Of a stretch of 64,000 nt of DNA, positions 1 through 11,900 are shown in pieces; position 1 is the first letter of the stretch; each line of letters begins with the position of its first letter. Under the pieces are notes generated by a model, which made no database searches, was not told where the DNA came from, and worked only from the letters and a program-made list of their open reading frames with translations. Where the stretch lies: the NCBI RefSeq assembly GCF_000220395.1, contig NW_004086413.1, positions 1 through 64,000 on the forward strand. Direction: 5' to 3'. The DNA comes from Ichthyophthirius multifiliis (lineage: Eukaryota; Ciliophora; Oligohymenophorea; Hymenostomatida). Position numbers and translations under genes: made by a program.

Positions 1-569
1 TATATATATAATAAAAATTTTATCTTTAATAAAAAAATCATTTATATATAAAAATAATTTACTATGAATCATATGCCTTATAAAGATTTTTAATTTAATA
101 TTATTAATAGACAATTCTTATTATAAAAGTGTATAAAATTAATATTTTATTAATTTAATATTATATAAAAAAAGATATATAATAAATAAAATATTAATAA
201 TTTATATATATAAATATATATATATATTAATCACTAAAATATTTTTTAAATATATATAAATTTGCTTGAATTTATAAACAAAATTATTTATTTCGTATTA
301 TAATTTTTTTATAAAATAAATTATAAGAAAATAGAAAATTAAATGCAATTTTTTATATAAATTATTATATAAATATATTAAATATTATTTAATTTTATTA
401 AAATTTTAATTTTTTATATACTAATATTTTAATAAATAATTTATTTATAAATTTAAAATTAATATTATATTAATTGTATTTGTATTTTTAATAAAATAAA
501 TTTTATATAACTTCTTATAAACTAAATATTAAATATTAAATATTAATATAAAAATTAAATATAAATAAT
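1..569. other. A+T-rich intergenic DNA
   Basis: Almost pure A/T with short TA and TTAAA-like runs. I see no reading frame with protein-like composition and no RNA structure. It is the upstream flank of the EF-hand gene starting at 570. Confidence 0.6.
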
Positions 570-1043
570 ATGACAGCTTAATTGCGTAAAAAGTAAGAAA
601 TTTTTTAAAATAAACTAAATAAATATTAGATTTGAATAAGAAATTAAATAAATACTAAGCAAAAAAACATCACCTCATTAAAGCGAGGAAGTAATATTAC
701 TAAAATATTTTAAATACTTTGATTTAAATAATAATGGTGCTGTGGAATTAAATGAATTTTTAAAAGTTGTTGAAAAAATAGGAATAACAATATTAAACTA
801 ACAAGTAATAAATTCATAAAATAATTATTAAAAAATAATAATATATTTAAGGATTTTGTTGATATTTTTAATTATTATGATTTAAATGGTGATGGCACAT
901 TAAATTATAAAGAATTTATTTCAATTATATATGATACTAATTTAGGACAAAGAAGGTATATTCATAATTTAAAATACTTTATTATTTTTAAATAATAAAA
1001 AGATATTCACCATAAAAATAATAATAATAATAATAATAATAAT

Positions 1044-1077
<34 letters not shown>

Positions 1078-2835
1078 TGATATAAAAAGATGCAATAATC
1101 TAAATTTAAAAAATAGCAATTATGAATTATCCTTTTAAAAATTTAAACAAAAACTTCTTTAACGAGGCGCAACTGGAATTTTAGGAATAGGAAGATAATT
1201 TAGAGTAAAAAATATTTGGAATAATTAAAAAAATATTTATATTTTAATATAAAAATAAAAGATAATTGATGATGATAATTCAAAAACTTTAAACTTTTAA
1301 GAATTTCGTAAATCAGTCAGAGATTTTTAAGTTGATCTAACTGAATAACAAATCAATGAGGTTTTTTAATATTTTGATAGAGATGGAAACGGTACAATTG
1401 ATTATGATGAATTTATTTTGAGTATACGTGGCCCAATGAACCAAAATAGAAAAAAATTAGCTCAATAAGCTTTTAAAATTTTAGATAAAGACGGTTCAGG
1501 AGTAGTAGATCTATATGACATAAAATAAATATATAACGGAAAAATGCACCCTGATGTAAAAAGTGGAAAAAGAACTGAAGAATCGGTCCTTTTAGAGTTT
1601 ATTAATACATTTGAATCATATACAGGTTTTAGAGGTATAAAAGATGGATAAATAACTTAAGAGGAATTTGAAGAATATTATTCATTTATAAGTGCTTCTA
1701 TTGATAGAGATGATTATTTCGAATTAATGATGAATAATGCATGGAGAATGAATGATGGAGCAAATAAAAATTGGTAAACAAAAGGATGGTAAAATACATA
1801 ATAATAATAAGAAAATAATGGATAAACTTTAAAAGAAAATAATAAATAAAAAAATAAATAACAATACAATAGTTAATATTAATAAAATAAAATAATAAAA
1901 GGAAGTAATAATTAAGATAATATATAAATAAATATATATATATATATGTATATATATTATATATATTATATTTATTTTTATTTTATATATTTTTTTAATA
2001 TACATTTTTTATTTATATATTATTATAGATGCATAAGAATATAGATCTCTTACTACATAAAATGCACCTTTTGGTACTTCAAATATACCTGTTGATTATT
2101 CTACCAATTTAAGGCCTAATATAAATTAATAATAATAATCTTCATAATATTTTTTGGAAAAGTAACCATAATTCAAAGTAAAGTCTAGAATTTCTTAATA
2201 AAGTTTAGATTTATTCTAATCTTTTAGATAGAAAATTTTAAGTAGGGGTACTCGAGGAATATAATCTTTAAGTCGTTTATACAAAATAATAGATGATGAT
2301 AATAATAAAAAAATAAACACGCATGAATTTATAAAATGTTGTAAAGATTTAAGAATGGGATTTAGTGATTAAGAATCTGCGATTTTATTTAGATTTTTCG
2401 ATATAGACGGATCTGGAGAAATAGATTATGATGAATTTCTTTTTACAGTAAGAGGAGAAATTAATTAATTTAGAAAAGGATTAGTGATGAAAGTTTTTAA
2501 TAAATTGGACAAAAATAAAAATGGATATATTGAACTTGATGATATTATTGGAATATATAATGCTAAATAACATCCAGATGTTAAAAACGGTAAAAAAACT
2601 GAAGAAGAAATTTTAGGAGAATTTTTAGATACTTTTGAAATACATCATGCTTAAGCTGTATATTATTATATATATATATTTTTTTTTAATAATATATTTT
2701 TAGACTGGAAATAAATAAGGGAGAGATAAAAAAGTTAGTAAAGATGAATTTATTGAATATTATACTAATGTAAGTGCTTCTATTGACGATGATAAATATT
2801 TTGAAGTCATGATAAGAAATGCATGGAAAATATGA
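570..2835 (+). CDS. Calcyphosin-like EF-hand protein with two calcyphosin modules
   Basis: Predicted cytosolic or ciliary Ca2+-binding protein of 635 residues. Six introns (593-629, 805-851, 956-1002, 1205-1261, 1905-2028, 2658-2703) remove every frame break, and the spliced length is a multiple of three. An N-terminal EF-hand pair (DLNNNGAVELNEF, DLNGDGTLNYKEF) is followed by poly-Gln at about residues 106-126. Then come two calcyphosin-type units, about residues 154-337 and 453-635. Each opens with an RG[AT]xGI motif and an IDDDN pseudo-EF hand and ends in SASID-DD-YFE...NAW[RK]. Canonical loops include DRDGNGTIDYDEF, DKDGSGVVDLYDI and DIDGSGEIDYDEF. Calcyphosin-like proteins are known in flagellated and ciliated cells; a ciliary role here is inference. 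The duplicated module joined by a Gln/Asn-rich linker is unusual, since calcyphosins usually have a single unit. Stop is TGA; many internal TAA/TAG codons are read as Gln. Confidence 0.9.
1019..1076 (+). repeat. (TAA)n tract encoding poly-glutamine
   Basis: A run of TAA triplets interrupted by one TAT, in frame in the EF-hand gene. Under the ciliate code it encodes poly-Gln, so a trinucleotide microsatellite is also coding. Confidence 0.85.
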
Positions 2836-3005
2836 ATGGAATATGGAACATATATATATTAATTGTTAAAAAAAATTTAAATTTAATTTTTTTTTAATTA
2901 AATATAATAAAAAAATATAGTTTAAAAAAAAAACTATATTTAAAATTTTATAATTAGAAAATAAAAAAAAAAAAATAATTAAAAAAATATGTAATTATAT
3001 AAATA

Positions 3006-3037
<32 letters not shown>

Positions 3038-3436
3038 CATAAAATTATTAATATATATAAATAAAAATAAAAATATATTAATATAAATAAATATATATAT
3101 AAATTTATTTAAATTTTTTTATATATATTTTTATATTTATAATTTTTTATTATTTTATATTTATTTTATTTTAAAATATTATATAATTTTATTTTAAATT
3201 TTTAATAAATTATTATATATTATTATAGTTTATTATTAATAAATTTTTTTTTTTTTAATATATAAATATATAAAATAGTCTAAAATATTTTTTATTATTT
3301 TTATTTTTTTTTAAATACAATAATAATATTTTAAAACTTAATAATTTTTTTTTTTTTTTTAAGTTATCTTTTATAGTTTTTTTATATATATAAAAATTAA
3401 TATTTATTATTAAAATATTTTCACATTAACTTAAAT
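2836..3436. other. A+T-rich intergenic DNA between converging genes
   Basis: Spacer between the 3' ends of the EF-hand gene (+) and the serine hydrolase gene (-). It has long T and A runs and TA repeats, no convincing ORF and no recognisable RNA. Confidence 0.6.
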
Positions 3437-4090
3437 TCATATATATTTATTTAAAAATTTTTTTATTTATATATAACATTTTTCATCATAATAAGGTATA
3501 TCATGACTTCCTTAATAAAAATAGCTTTCTTTTATTATAAACCATTTCATAATTTCATTTGTTTTTTAAATACTAACTATTTCATCTTAATCTCCAGTAA
3601 TAAACAAAGCTGGTATTTCAATTTTTTAAGTGCCATCATATAATTATTTTGTGAATTCAATATTTAAAATTTTAGGTAAACCAACAGCACATATATTCAC
3701 AATACATTTTAAATTTTGAAATAATTATTTATTATTTAAAAAAAATAAAGTGCCAAATAAAGTTCCTTATGAATAACTAATAATAAAATTAATATTACTC
3801 TAAACTTCTTATAATTATTATATTAATAAATTTTCAGATTCCTAATAATAATAATAATTTGCTTTTTCTTAAAATAAAAATATATTTTCACTTTCTAAAG
3901 GATTTCCCAAAACATGAGAAAACCAACATTTTTAATCATGTACTGTTTTTTTATAAGCATTAGGGATTATTACTTAAGATATTTTATAATTATTTTATAA
4001 AAAAATAAATAAATTTTTTAATTTTTCCTAGATTATTTAAGAATTTTAACTAAAACCATGCAGAACTAATATATTTAATTCTTTATACAT
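3437..4090 (-). CDS. FSH1-family serine hydrolase (alpha/beta hydrolase)
   Basis: Predicted 217-residue cytosolic alpha/beta hydrolase, close to the usual FSH1/OVCA2 length (about 200-245). It opens with MYKELNILVLHGFSQNSQI, the typical first strand and oxyanion loop of the family. The nucleophile elbow is SYSQGTLFG (G-x-S-x-G type variant with Ser between Tyr and Gln). The acid is in ITGDQDEIV and the catalytic His in GSHDIPYYDE, so Ser, Asp and His are all visible. It is a single exon with in-frame TAA/TAG as Gln and ends at TGA. The physiological substrate of FSH1 proteins is not settled, so only hydrolase activity is inferred. It converges on the EF-hand gene across a 600-bp A/T spacer. 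Start chosen as the first ATG before the conserved strand. Confidence 0.88.
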
Positions 4091-5255
4091 TTAAAAATAA
4101 TTTTATTTTAAATTTATAAAAATAAAATTAAAAATTTAATAAGTTGAAAAAATATGATTATATATATATATATAAAAAATTTATATTTATACTTATATAA
4201 ATATTTAAATATATAATTATATATTTATTTTTATTTAATAATATATATTTAATTGATATTTTAAAATTATTATTCTTAATATAAAATATAATATTTTTTT
4301 TATATTTAATACTAAAATATACTAAACTATTAATATTGAAATATTTAATAAAATTGCTGCATTAAATATTATATTAATAATAAAAGTATTTTTAAAAGTC
4401 GTTTTGAATTTATCAAGTTAATTAAATAAATTATAATAAAACTTATAAATTACAAAATAAAAAATATATTTAATTATATATTAATTATTATAAAATTGTA
4501 CTAAAAAATAATATATTTTTATCTAAAAATCCCTTTAATATTATAAAAAGTTTTAGTTTTTATATTTATTACTAAAAAAATAAAAAATATGATAATATAA
4601 ATTATATAATATATAATATATAAATATATATATATATATATTATATTTTATTTTTAATTTAATATATTAAAAAATAATTTTATATATATTTATTTTAATT
4701 AATTTTTTTTTTTTTTCTTAATAAATAAATATAGATTTATTTTTAAAATCATTTACTTTATAAATTAATATTTATAATTATTTAATATTTTTTTATATTT
4801 TATTTTATTTATTATATATATTTTTATCTCTTTTATTATTATGTTTTTTAATTTTTAAATTTTATATTAATATAATTGAATATTTTTTAGTTTTACTAAT
4901 TTTTTATATATAATTATTATACAACATTTATTATATCTTAATAAAATATAATGAATTTTTTTATATATTAATTTTTATTAATATTTATTATATTTTTTTA
5001 TATTTATTAATATTTTAAATAATATTTTTATTTTTATTTTTTAATATTTATTTTTACTTTTTAGCATTTTTTTTTTCTTATGCATTTTAAAAAAATTATA
5101 ATAAAAATAAAAATGCTAATTATCTATATAATTATCTTAAAAATTATAATTATCTTTTTTATTATTGTCTTCTTTCTTATTTTTTATTTTTTTAATTATT
5201 TTTTAAGGTCTAAAATTATAAAAAAAATTCAAAAAAAGTTATATTAAAAAAATAT
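4091..5255. other. A+T-rich intergenic DNA between divergent genes
   Basis: About 1.2 kb of A/T, dominated by TA repeats and oligo-T. It lies between divergent genes (serine hydrolase on -, Zn-finger/coiled-coil gene on +) and so presumably holds both promoters. I see no distinct motif or ORF. Confidence 0.55.
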
Positions 5256-6320
5256 ATGTAATATTGCCAAAAACACCCCCAATATAAAAAAATCGCTCTT
5301 AATTTATCTCCTAATTATCCCTAAAAACTCGATTTTTAAATATGTGAAAAATGTATGACTATATAGTCTGAAAAATATCCAAATTTTCTCCTTTTTGATG
5401 ATATTTTAAATACTAATGAAGGATATACTTATAAAACTGAAAATTATCCATTTGATGATATAGGCAAATATTTTAAAGAAAAAATACTAAATAAGCTAAA
5501 AAAAGAAGATGAAAAAGAAGAATTTTTTACATCTATATAAATGTAAATAGATGAAATAATTCAAAAATTAAATATTTTAAAAAATAAAATAAAAATAATA
5601 AATTAAAATTACAAAATATTTAATGAAAAATTCTTAAAAGAAGCTTAAGAAAATTTCAATTAAGTTTACGATTTATCCCATTTAAAAAATTTAATATAAA
5701 AAAATGCACAAAAATATGAAATTTCTTAAGAAAATGAACAAAATAAATTAAAATTATAACATTTAAAAATACAATATGAAGAAATAAATACATCTAAAAT
5801 ATATTAAAGCCTCTAAACTTTCATAAATAACATTAATTTACACACATGTGTTCTTTTATAGGAGATTTTACCCTAATTTAATTCCCAAATAGATACAAAT
5901 TAATAATAAAGTCATCTTAAACTTATAAAATCAAAAAGTGGATTTCCTGATAATCTAAATAATATATATTACACAGTTAATTCGTTTTAAAAAAGTAGTA
6001 AATTTTAAGTTCTTATAGAAGAAAAAGAAAATCTTTAATGTCATTTTTATATTGGATTAGTAAGAGATTCTTTAAAAGATGAAATTGGGTATAATCATGA
6101 TTTACCGAATACTTGTTTATCATGTTATTGTGGTGAAAATAAAGTTTTTAATGTAAAAATCTAAGTAGATTATGAAAATTAGGAATGTTTTTTTATATTT
6201 ATAAAGGAAAATATAGAAATTCATTAAAAAAAATATAAATTTGAAATCTTAGATGAATGTTGGAAGATTTTTATAAATACTTCTTTTAAATATTAATTCT
6301 ATATATAATAAATATAATGA
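5256..6320 (+). CDS. Zn-finger-like / coiled-coil protein with possible PHR/SPRY-like C-terminus
   Basis: Single-exon ORF of 354 residues under the ciliate code. The upstream ATG (5256) is preferred over the one at 5355, because the stretch between them is clearly coding: it holds YCQKHP near the start and ICEKC about 30 residues later, a C-x2-H...C-x2-C pattern that could bind zinc. Next is a Lys/Glu/Gln-rich region with coiled-coil character (about residues 60-210). The C-terminal 100 residues look like a beta-rich globular domain with several cysteines (CLSCYCGE). The order (Cys/His finger, coiled coil, beta domain) resembles the B-box gene at 23312-24572. TRIM-like organisation is my inference; no specific family is recognised. 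Confidence 0.75.
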
Positions 6321-7072
6321 AAAAATAATTATTTATATATAATAATTATAATTAGTAATAATTTTATTTATTTATTTATTAATAAATATTAATATAAATT
6401 ATTTATGTTTTTAATATTAATTAGTGTGTATTTTTTTTATTTTATTTTTTCATTAAAAATTAGGTCAATATTTATCACAAATAAATAAATTTTTACTTTT
6501 TTTATATTTTTTTGTATTTTTAAAAAAATAAAAAACTCTAAATATATTTTATTAATTAAAAGGATATTTTTACTGAAAATAGATTTTATTTATATATAAA
6601 AAATTAGAAAATTAATAAAAAAAATTATTAAATATTTTCTATAACTTTCTATTTTTACTTTAAATTTCAATATATTTAATTTTTTTTTTTTTTTTTCCTA
6701 TTTTTATAATAATTTTATCCTTATTTAATATATTTTTATAATAATAAACAAAAAAAATTAATTATTTTAAAAACATATATAATTCATGAATTTTAAAAAT
6801 TATATTTATAAAAATATTATGTTATTTTTTTATTTGGTATATTTATATTATTTACTAAATTAAAATATAATCATTTTAAAAAATATTAATTTTAATTGAT
6901 TTTTTTAAAAATTTTATTTTAATAATTTTATTTATTTATTAACAAAAAAATAAATTAAAATTATTTTAAATTTATTAAATTAAAAATAATTCACAAAAAA
7001 AAAAAAAAAAAATACTAATTTAAAGCTAAAAAAAAAAAAAAAAATTATACAAAAAAAAAAAAATTAAAATAA
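6321..7072. other. A+T-rich intergenic DNA
   Basis: Spacer with several long oligo-A and oligo-T runs, the last just upstream of the casein kinase start codon. Nothing coding recognised. Confidence 0.6.
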
Positions 7073-7829
7073 ATGGAAATAAAAGTTGGTGGAAAATTCA
7101 GAATAGGAAAAAAAATAGGAGGAGGTTCATTTGGTGAAATATATTAAGGTAAAATTCTCATTTTAATATATAATTAAATTTAATAACAATAATATATATA
7201 AATCTAACTAAAAAATATATTAAAAATGTAGGCATAAATACACAAACAAATGAAGAAATAGCAATTAAACTAGAATCAATAAAAACTAAATTTCCACAAT
7301 TAGAATATGAAAGCAAAGTATACAAAATATTGTTAGGCGGAGGTAAAAAAATAAAATAAATATATTGTAAAAAAAAAAACAAAAAAAGTGGGAATTCCAA
7401 ATATGCATTGGTTTGGTAAAGATGGAGATTATAATATAATGGTAATTGATATATTAGGAAGTTCTTTAGAAGATTAGTTTAATAATTCTTAAAAAAAATT
7501 TTCTGTAAAAACAATAGTAATGTTAGCTGAATAAATGATATCAAGAATTGAATATTTTCATTCTAAAAATTTTATACATAGAGATATTAAACCTGATAAT
7601 TTTTTAATGGGCATAAATAGAAAGGCTGAAACTCTATATATAATAGATTATGGTTTGTCTAAAAAATATAGAGATATAAAAACTGGATAACATATAGACT
7701 ATAAAGAGGGTAAATCTCTTACAGGAACAGTTAGATATTCATCAATTAATACACATATTGGAATAGGTATATAATAATATTATTGTTTATTTAAATATAT
7801 ATATTATATTAATATATAATAAATAAGTA

Positions 7830-7871
<42 letters not shown>

Positions 7872-8769
7872 TTTATTCTATATTTATAAAATATTTTATA
7901 TAATAGAATAAAGTAGAAGAGATGATTTAGAAGCAATTGGATATGTTTTAATTTATTTTTTAAGAGGAAGTTTACCATGGCAAGGTGTTAGAGCTTAAAC
8001 TAAGAAATAAAAATATGAGAAAATAGGAGAAATTAAAATTTAAAATTCGCCTGAGGAATTATGTAAAGGATTTCCTGGTATTTTTGAGAATATATAGTTA
8101 TTTATTATTTTAAATTATATTATATTTAAAGCTTATTTTAATTTTAATTATTTATATAATAAGATGAATTTGCTGTTTATTTGAAATATTGCCGAAATTT
8201 AAAATTTGAAGAAAAACCTGATTATAATTGGATGAAAAGTCTTTTTAGAAATTATTTAAATAAAATGTAGCTAAGTATGGATAATATTTTTGATTGGACG
8301 AAATTAAATCAAGTATTTGATTAATATAATTATATATATTTAAATATTTATTTATTTAATAAAAGAATAGATTTTAAAAATAAAAAGAAGATTAAAATAT
8401 AAATGAATAAGAAGAATAATAAATTTATAAAAATATAATTTAAAATTAAGAGATTTAAAAAATATTATAATTATCTATTCAAGAATAGAAAAAACAATCT
8501 ACAAAAAACATTAAAAATTAATTATAATCTACAAATTATAATTTCTATAGTAATGCAAGCAATAATACTCCAATAAATAATAAAAATAAACAATATTTAC
8601 AATAAAGATCTGATAGTATTAATAAACTTAATTAATAAAAACCTAATAATTTATAAAATGGAACTAAATTATTTCAAAGGAATTTTACTTGTAATTTTTC
8701 TTTCTTTTTTTTATATTTCTATTAATTAATTTTATTAAAGATTCTAATTAGAAATTTATAAAAGATTGA
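7073..8769 (+). CDS. Casein kinase 1 family Ser/Thr kinase
   Basis: Catalytic domain of a CK1 kinase, 412 residues after removing six introns (7149-7231, 7343-7388, 7767-7906, 8078-8163, 8313-8365, 8691-8740); the spliced length is divisible by three. Visible CK1 hallmarks: glycine loop [13 protein letters not shown]; invariant Lys in EEIAIKLE; catalytic loop [17 protein letters not shown] in place of DFG ([12 protein letters not shown]); activation-loop [22 protein letters not shown]; and the LCKGFP...FAVYLKYCR segment. After about residue 280 the protein becomes a Gln/Asn/Lys-rich low-complexity tail, as in many CK1 proteins. CK1 phosphorylates acidic or primed Ser/Thr substrates in trafficking and cell-cycle control; no specific partner can be inferred here. 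The exons fit all family motifs without gaps. Confidence 0.95.
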
Positions 8770-8937
8770 TATTATATTTTTTTAATTTTCATTTAAAAAA
8801 TATTAAAATATATAAAAAATAAATAATATATATATATATATGTTTCTTATAGTATAAAAATATATAAAATTAATACTATTTTATTAAATAATAAATTATA
8901 ATATCTAAAAAAATTCAAACTATTTTTCAAAATAAAA

Positions 8938-11900
8938 ATGACAAATTTAATATACAATCAAAAAATTTAAAATAAATAAAAAATAAATTAAATTTTAGAC
9001 GAAAAAGAATAATAAGCATACGCTTAATTTTATAAGCAATTATCTTTATCTTAATTTAAAGATTTTATAAAAAGAATCCGTTTTTTATACACAGAACCAT
9101 CTGATAAAAACGCATTGGTAGGTTTTACAGAAAACTTAATGAACAACTATATAATTTCATCTCTTATTTATGAGCATGTATATGGTTTATAACGATAAGT
9201 AAAAGGAGTAATATGTGATACGCTTAAATTAATTACTAAAAACAGTATTGAAGGAAAAAAAAAAATAATAAATGAGATAAAAAATGAATATGAAGTATTA
9301 TTTAAAGAATAGTTATTAGAGAAAATAAAATTAGGAAATTATGATAAAACAACATTTGATATAGAAGAAAAATTTACAATTTTATTAAATAATATACATG
9401 ATTTAATCGACACAATAAATATAGATTAAAAAACAATTGAAAATGAAACTAATTTATATTTAATACCTTATTAATTAGTTAATATATATATATATATATA
9501 TAAATAAAAATTAATATAATTATATATATATATATACATCATTAGGATTTAATATAAAGATTAGTAGAAAAAATAATACATGAGAAACAATTTCTTACAA
9601 AACATATAGACATGACTGGTGAATTATTAAAAAGTATTCACGTATAAATAAGTAAAGGAATAATACACGAGGAAGATAATTATATAAAACTTATAACCGA
9701 GAATTTATAAAAAATAACCTAAAACTCAAATCTTTTAAAAAAAGATATACTTTCTCATGCCCAAATGATACTTACATATATAAATCTTTACAAGAAAAAG
9801 ATAGAAATATAGGATATACTATAAATTTAAAATGAAGACTAAAATTAATAATAATAAGAAGAAGAAATTCTCACAAAATTAAGTAAGATAAAGGCTCTTT
9901 ATATACTAGAAGGAAAAAACATAGATTTCTAAAAATATTAAATTTTAGAATATATAGTCTCTCTTTTAAAATATATATAAAACCCTGATATTAAAATGTA
10001 TGCATTAAATGTACTTGGGGATGTATTAGAAAATATGCCTAGGAATAAATATAAGGATAATTTTGTTATAAATCAGTAATTATAGGAAGAAATCTTAGAA
10101 AAAATGGAAAATTAATTAGACTAACCGATAAAAAAAATAATTTATTATATAGAAAAAATAATTACTTTTCTAATAAAAATACACAAAGACTAAAGTGAAA
10201 AAATAGCCTAAAAGTATATATATAGGGCCTTATAATTACCTATAAGTGCATAAAAAAGGAAGTTTTATTTATTAAATGTTTTATTACCTTTTTCAAGTAT
10301 TTAATTCATTATTTAAACTGATTAAAATTTAATTGAAGAACTAATGAAAGCTTGTGGAGATTTCTATATTTTGCCTTCTGGTATACTTTTGAGTAAAATT
10401 CTAGAGAGAATTTTTAAAGAAATTTGTAATGAAAATCCTTAATAATTAAGATCATTTTGGGAAAAATAATATTTTTAAATTCTATAAAATTCTAAATTAC
10501 ATGTAGTAAAGGGATTAATAAATACTGTGAATCCCATTTTAGTTTAAATAAGTAAAGAGAATGTCACTTATATGGTCTAGAATGTACTCAATGATCATTT
10601 TTTACCCAAAAATAAAAACTAAATGTGGCTTTATATCTCTTTTTTGAAATTGGCGAGAGAAAACAGCCTTATCTAATAACATGAAAGTCATTTTTCATTG
10701 TAAGCAGATAAAGATATCATTATTAATAAATAATTATTGGAAGAACTTATTTTATGTAAGGATAGAAACGTAGTCTTGAATACTTTAGAATTCCTTATTT
10801 CTCATCCCAAGCCTTCCTAAGAGCCATCTAAAATAGAATTTGATCTTATAGAGCTTTTTTTAAAATACGGTATTTTAAATATAGATAAAAAGAAAAATTA
10901 ATTTTATTAATATATATTTAGGTATAAGAACTTCTTATGCAGAATACAGAAAAGGTTATTTATGTATATTTAAGAGATTTTTAGAAAGACTAAGATTAGT
11001 ATTTGAGAATTACAAATAAAGAAGTAAGAATAAAAAGGAACTAATTAACGAAACCCATTATATAAACTTCCAGACTTTCCTAAAAAACATAACCAACTTT
11101 ATATTTTCCTAACTATATCCAGAAGTAAGTTTTGAATTAGGAAATCCTTGTTTAGAATTAATAAACTATATTTTACAAAATTTCCCTTAAAAAAAGCCTA
11201 TAGAATATAAAAAAGGTGAAATAATAAACCCTTCATAAATCCTCCAAAACGCCAACCCAGATTTATTTTCAAGAGAAAACTTCGAAATTTTGCTTGTATA
11301 AACGCGTTCAATGTGGGAATCAATAAGAATTCTTTCTATAAATATATTAAAAGGCTTCTAAATAAAAAGCGTTTAAAAAGACTACATAAAAAAGCTTTAT
11401 ATAGATAGTCTAGAACTTTGTAAAAGTCCTATTATAAAAAATTACGAATGCGGGGCTAATATATTAATGATTTTATATGAAAACTATCTATCTGAATTGG
11501 AACTAACACCGGAAATGTTTATTGAAGAAATCCTTTAAAAAGTCGACTCTTCTTTTTTAATTTTTAAACAATCTTTTTTAAACGACAATCTTCTTTTTTA
11601 ATAAAATCTTATTCACGGCTATATAACTTTACTTGCTTTAATTATAAAATAAATCTCAAATTAGCTTTTTTTGAAAAAAACACTAACTAATTTATTCTAA
11701 ATAATGTCCAAAATTTTAAATTTTACAACTTAAATTTCCTCCGAAACAGTCTATTCGATTTTCACTTAGAAAGAAAATAACGATAATTTTTTCAAAAATA
11801 ATCAATTATAAATAGACTGTAGGGGTCATATAGTAAATGAAAAAGCCTAATTTGTCTAAAATATGTAAAAAATATTACAAGGAAATACTCTTTTAGAGGC

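Noticed and set aside
593-1261. Multiple frameshifts in the EF-hand gene
   Set aside because: All resolve as 37-57 nt GT...AG introns; the spliced length is a multiple of three.
7158-7400. Minus-strand hydrophobic ORF
   Set aside because: Antisense shadow of the first introns/exons of the casein kinase 1 gene; Phe/Leu-rich because introns are A-rich.
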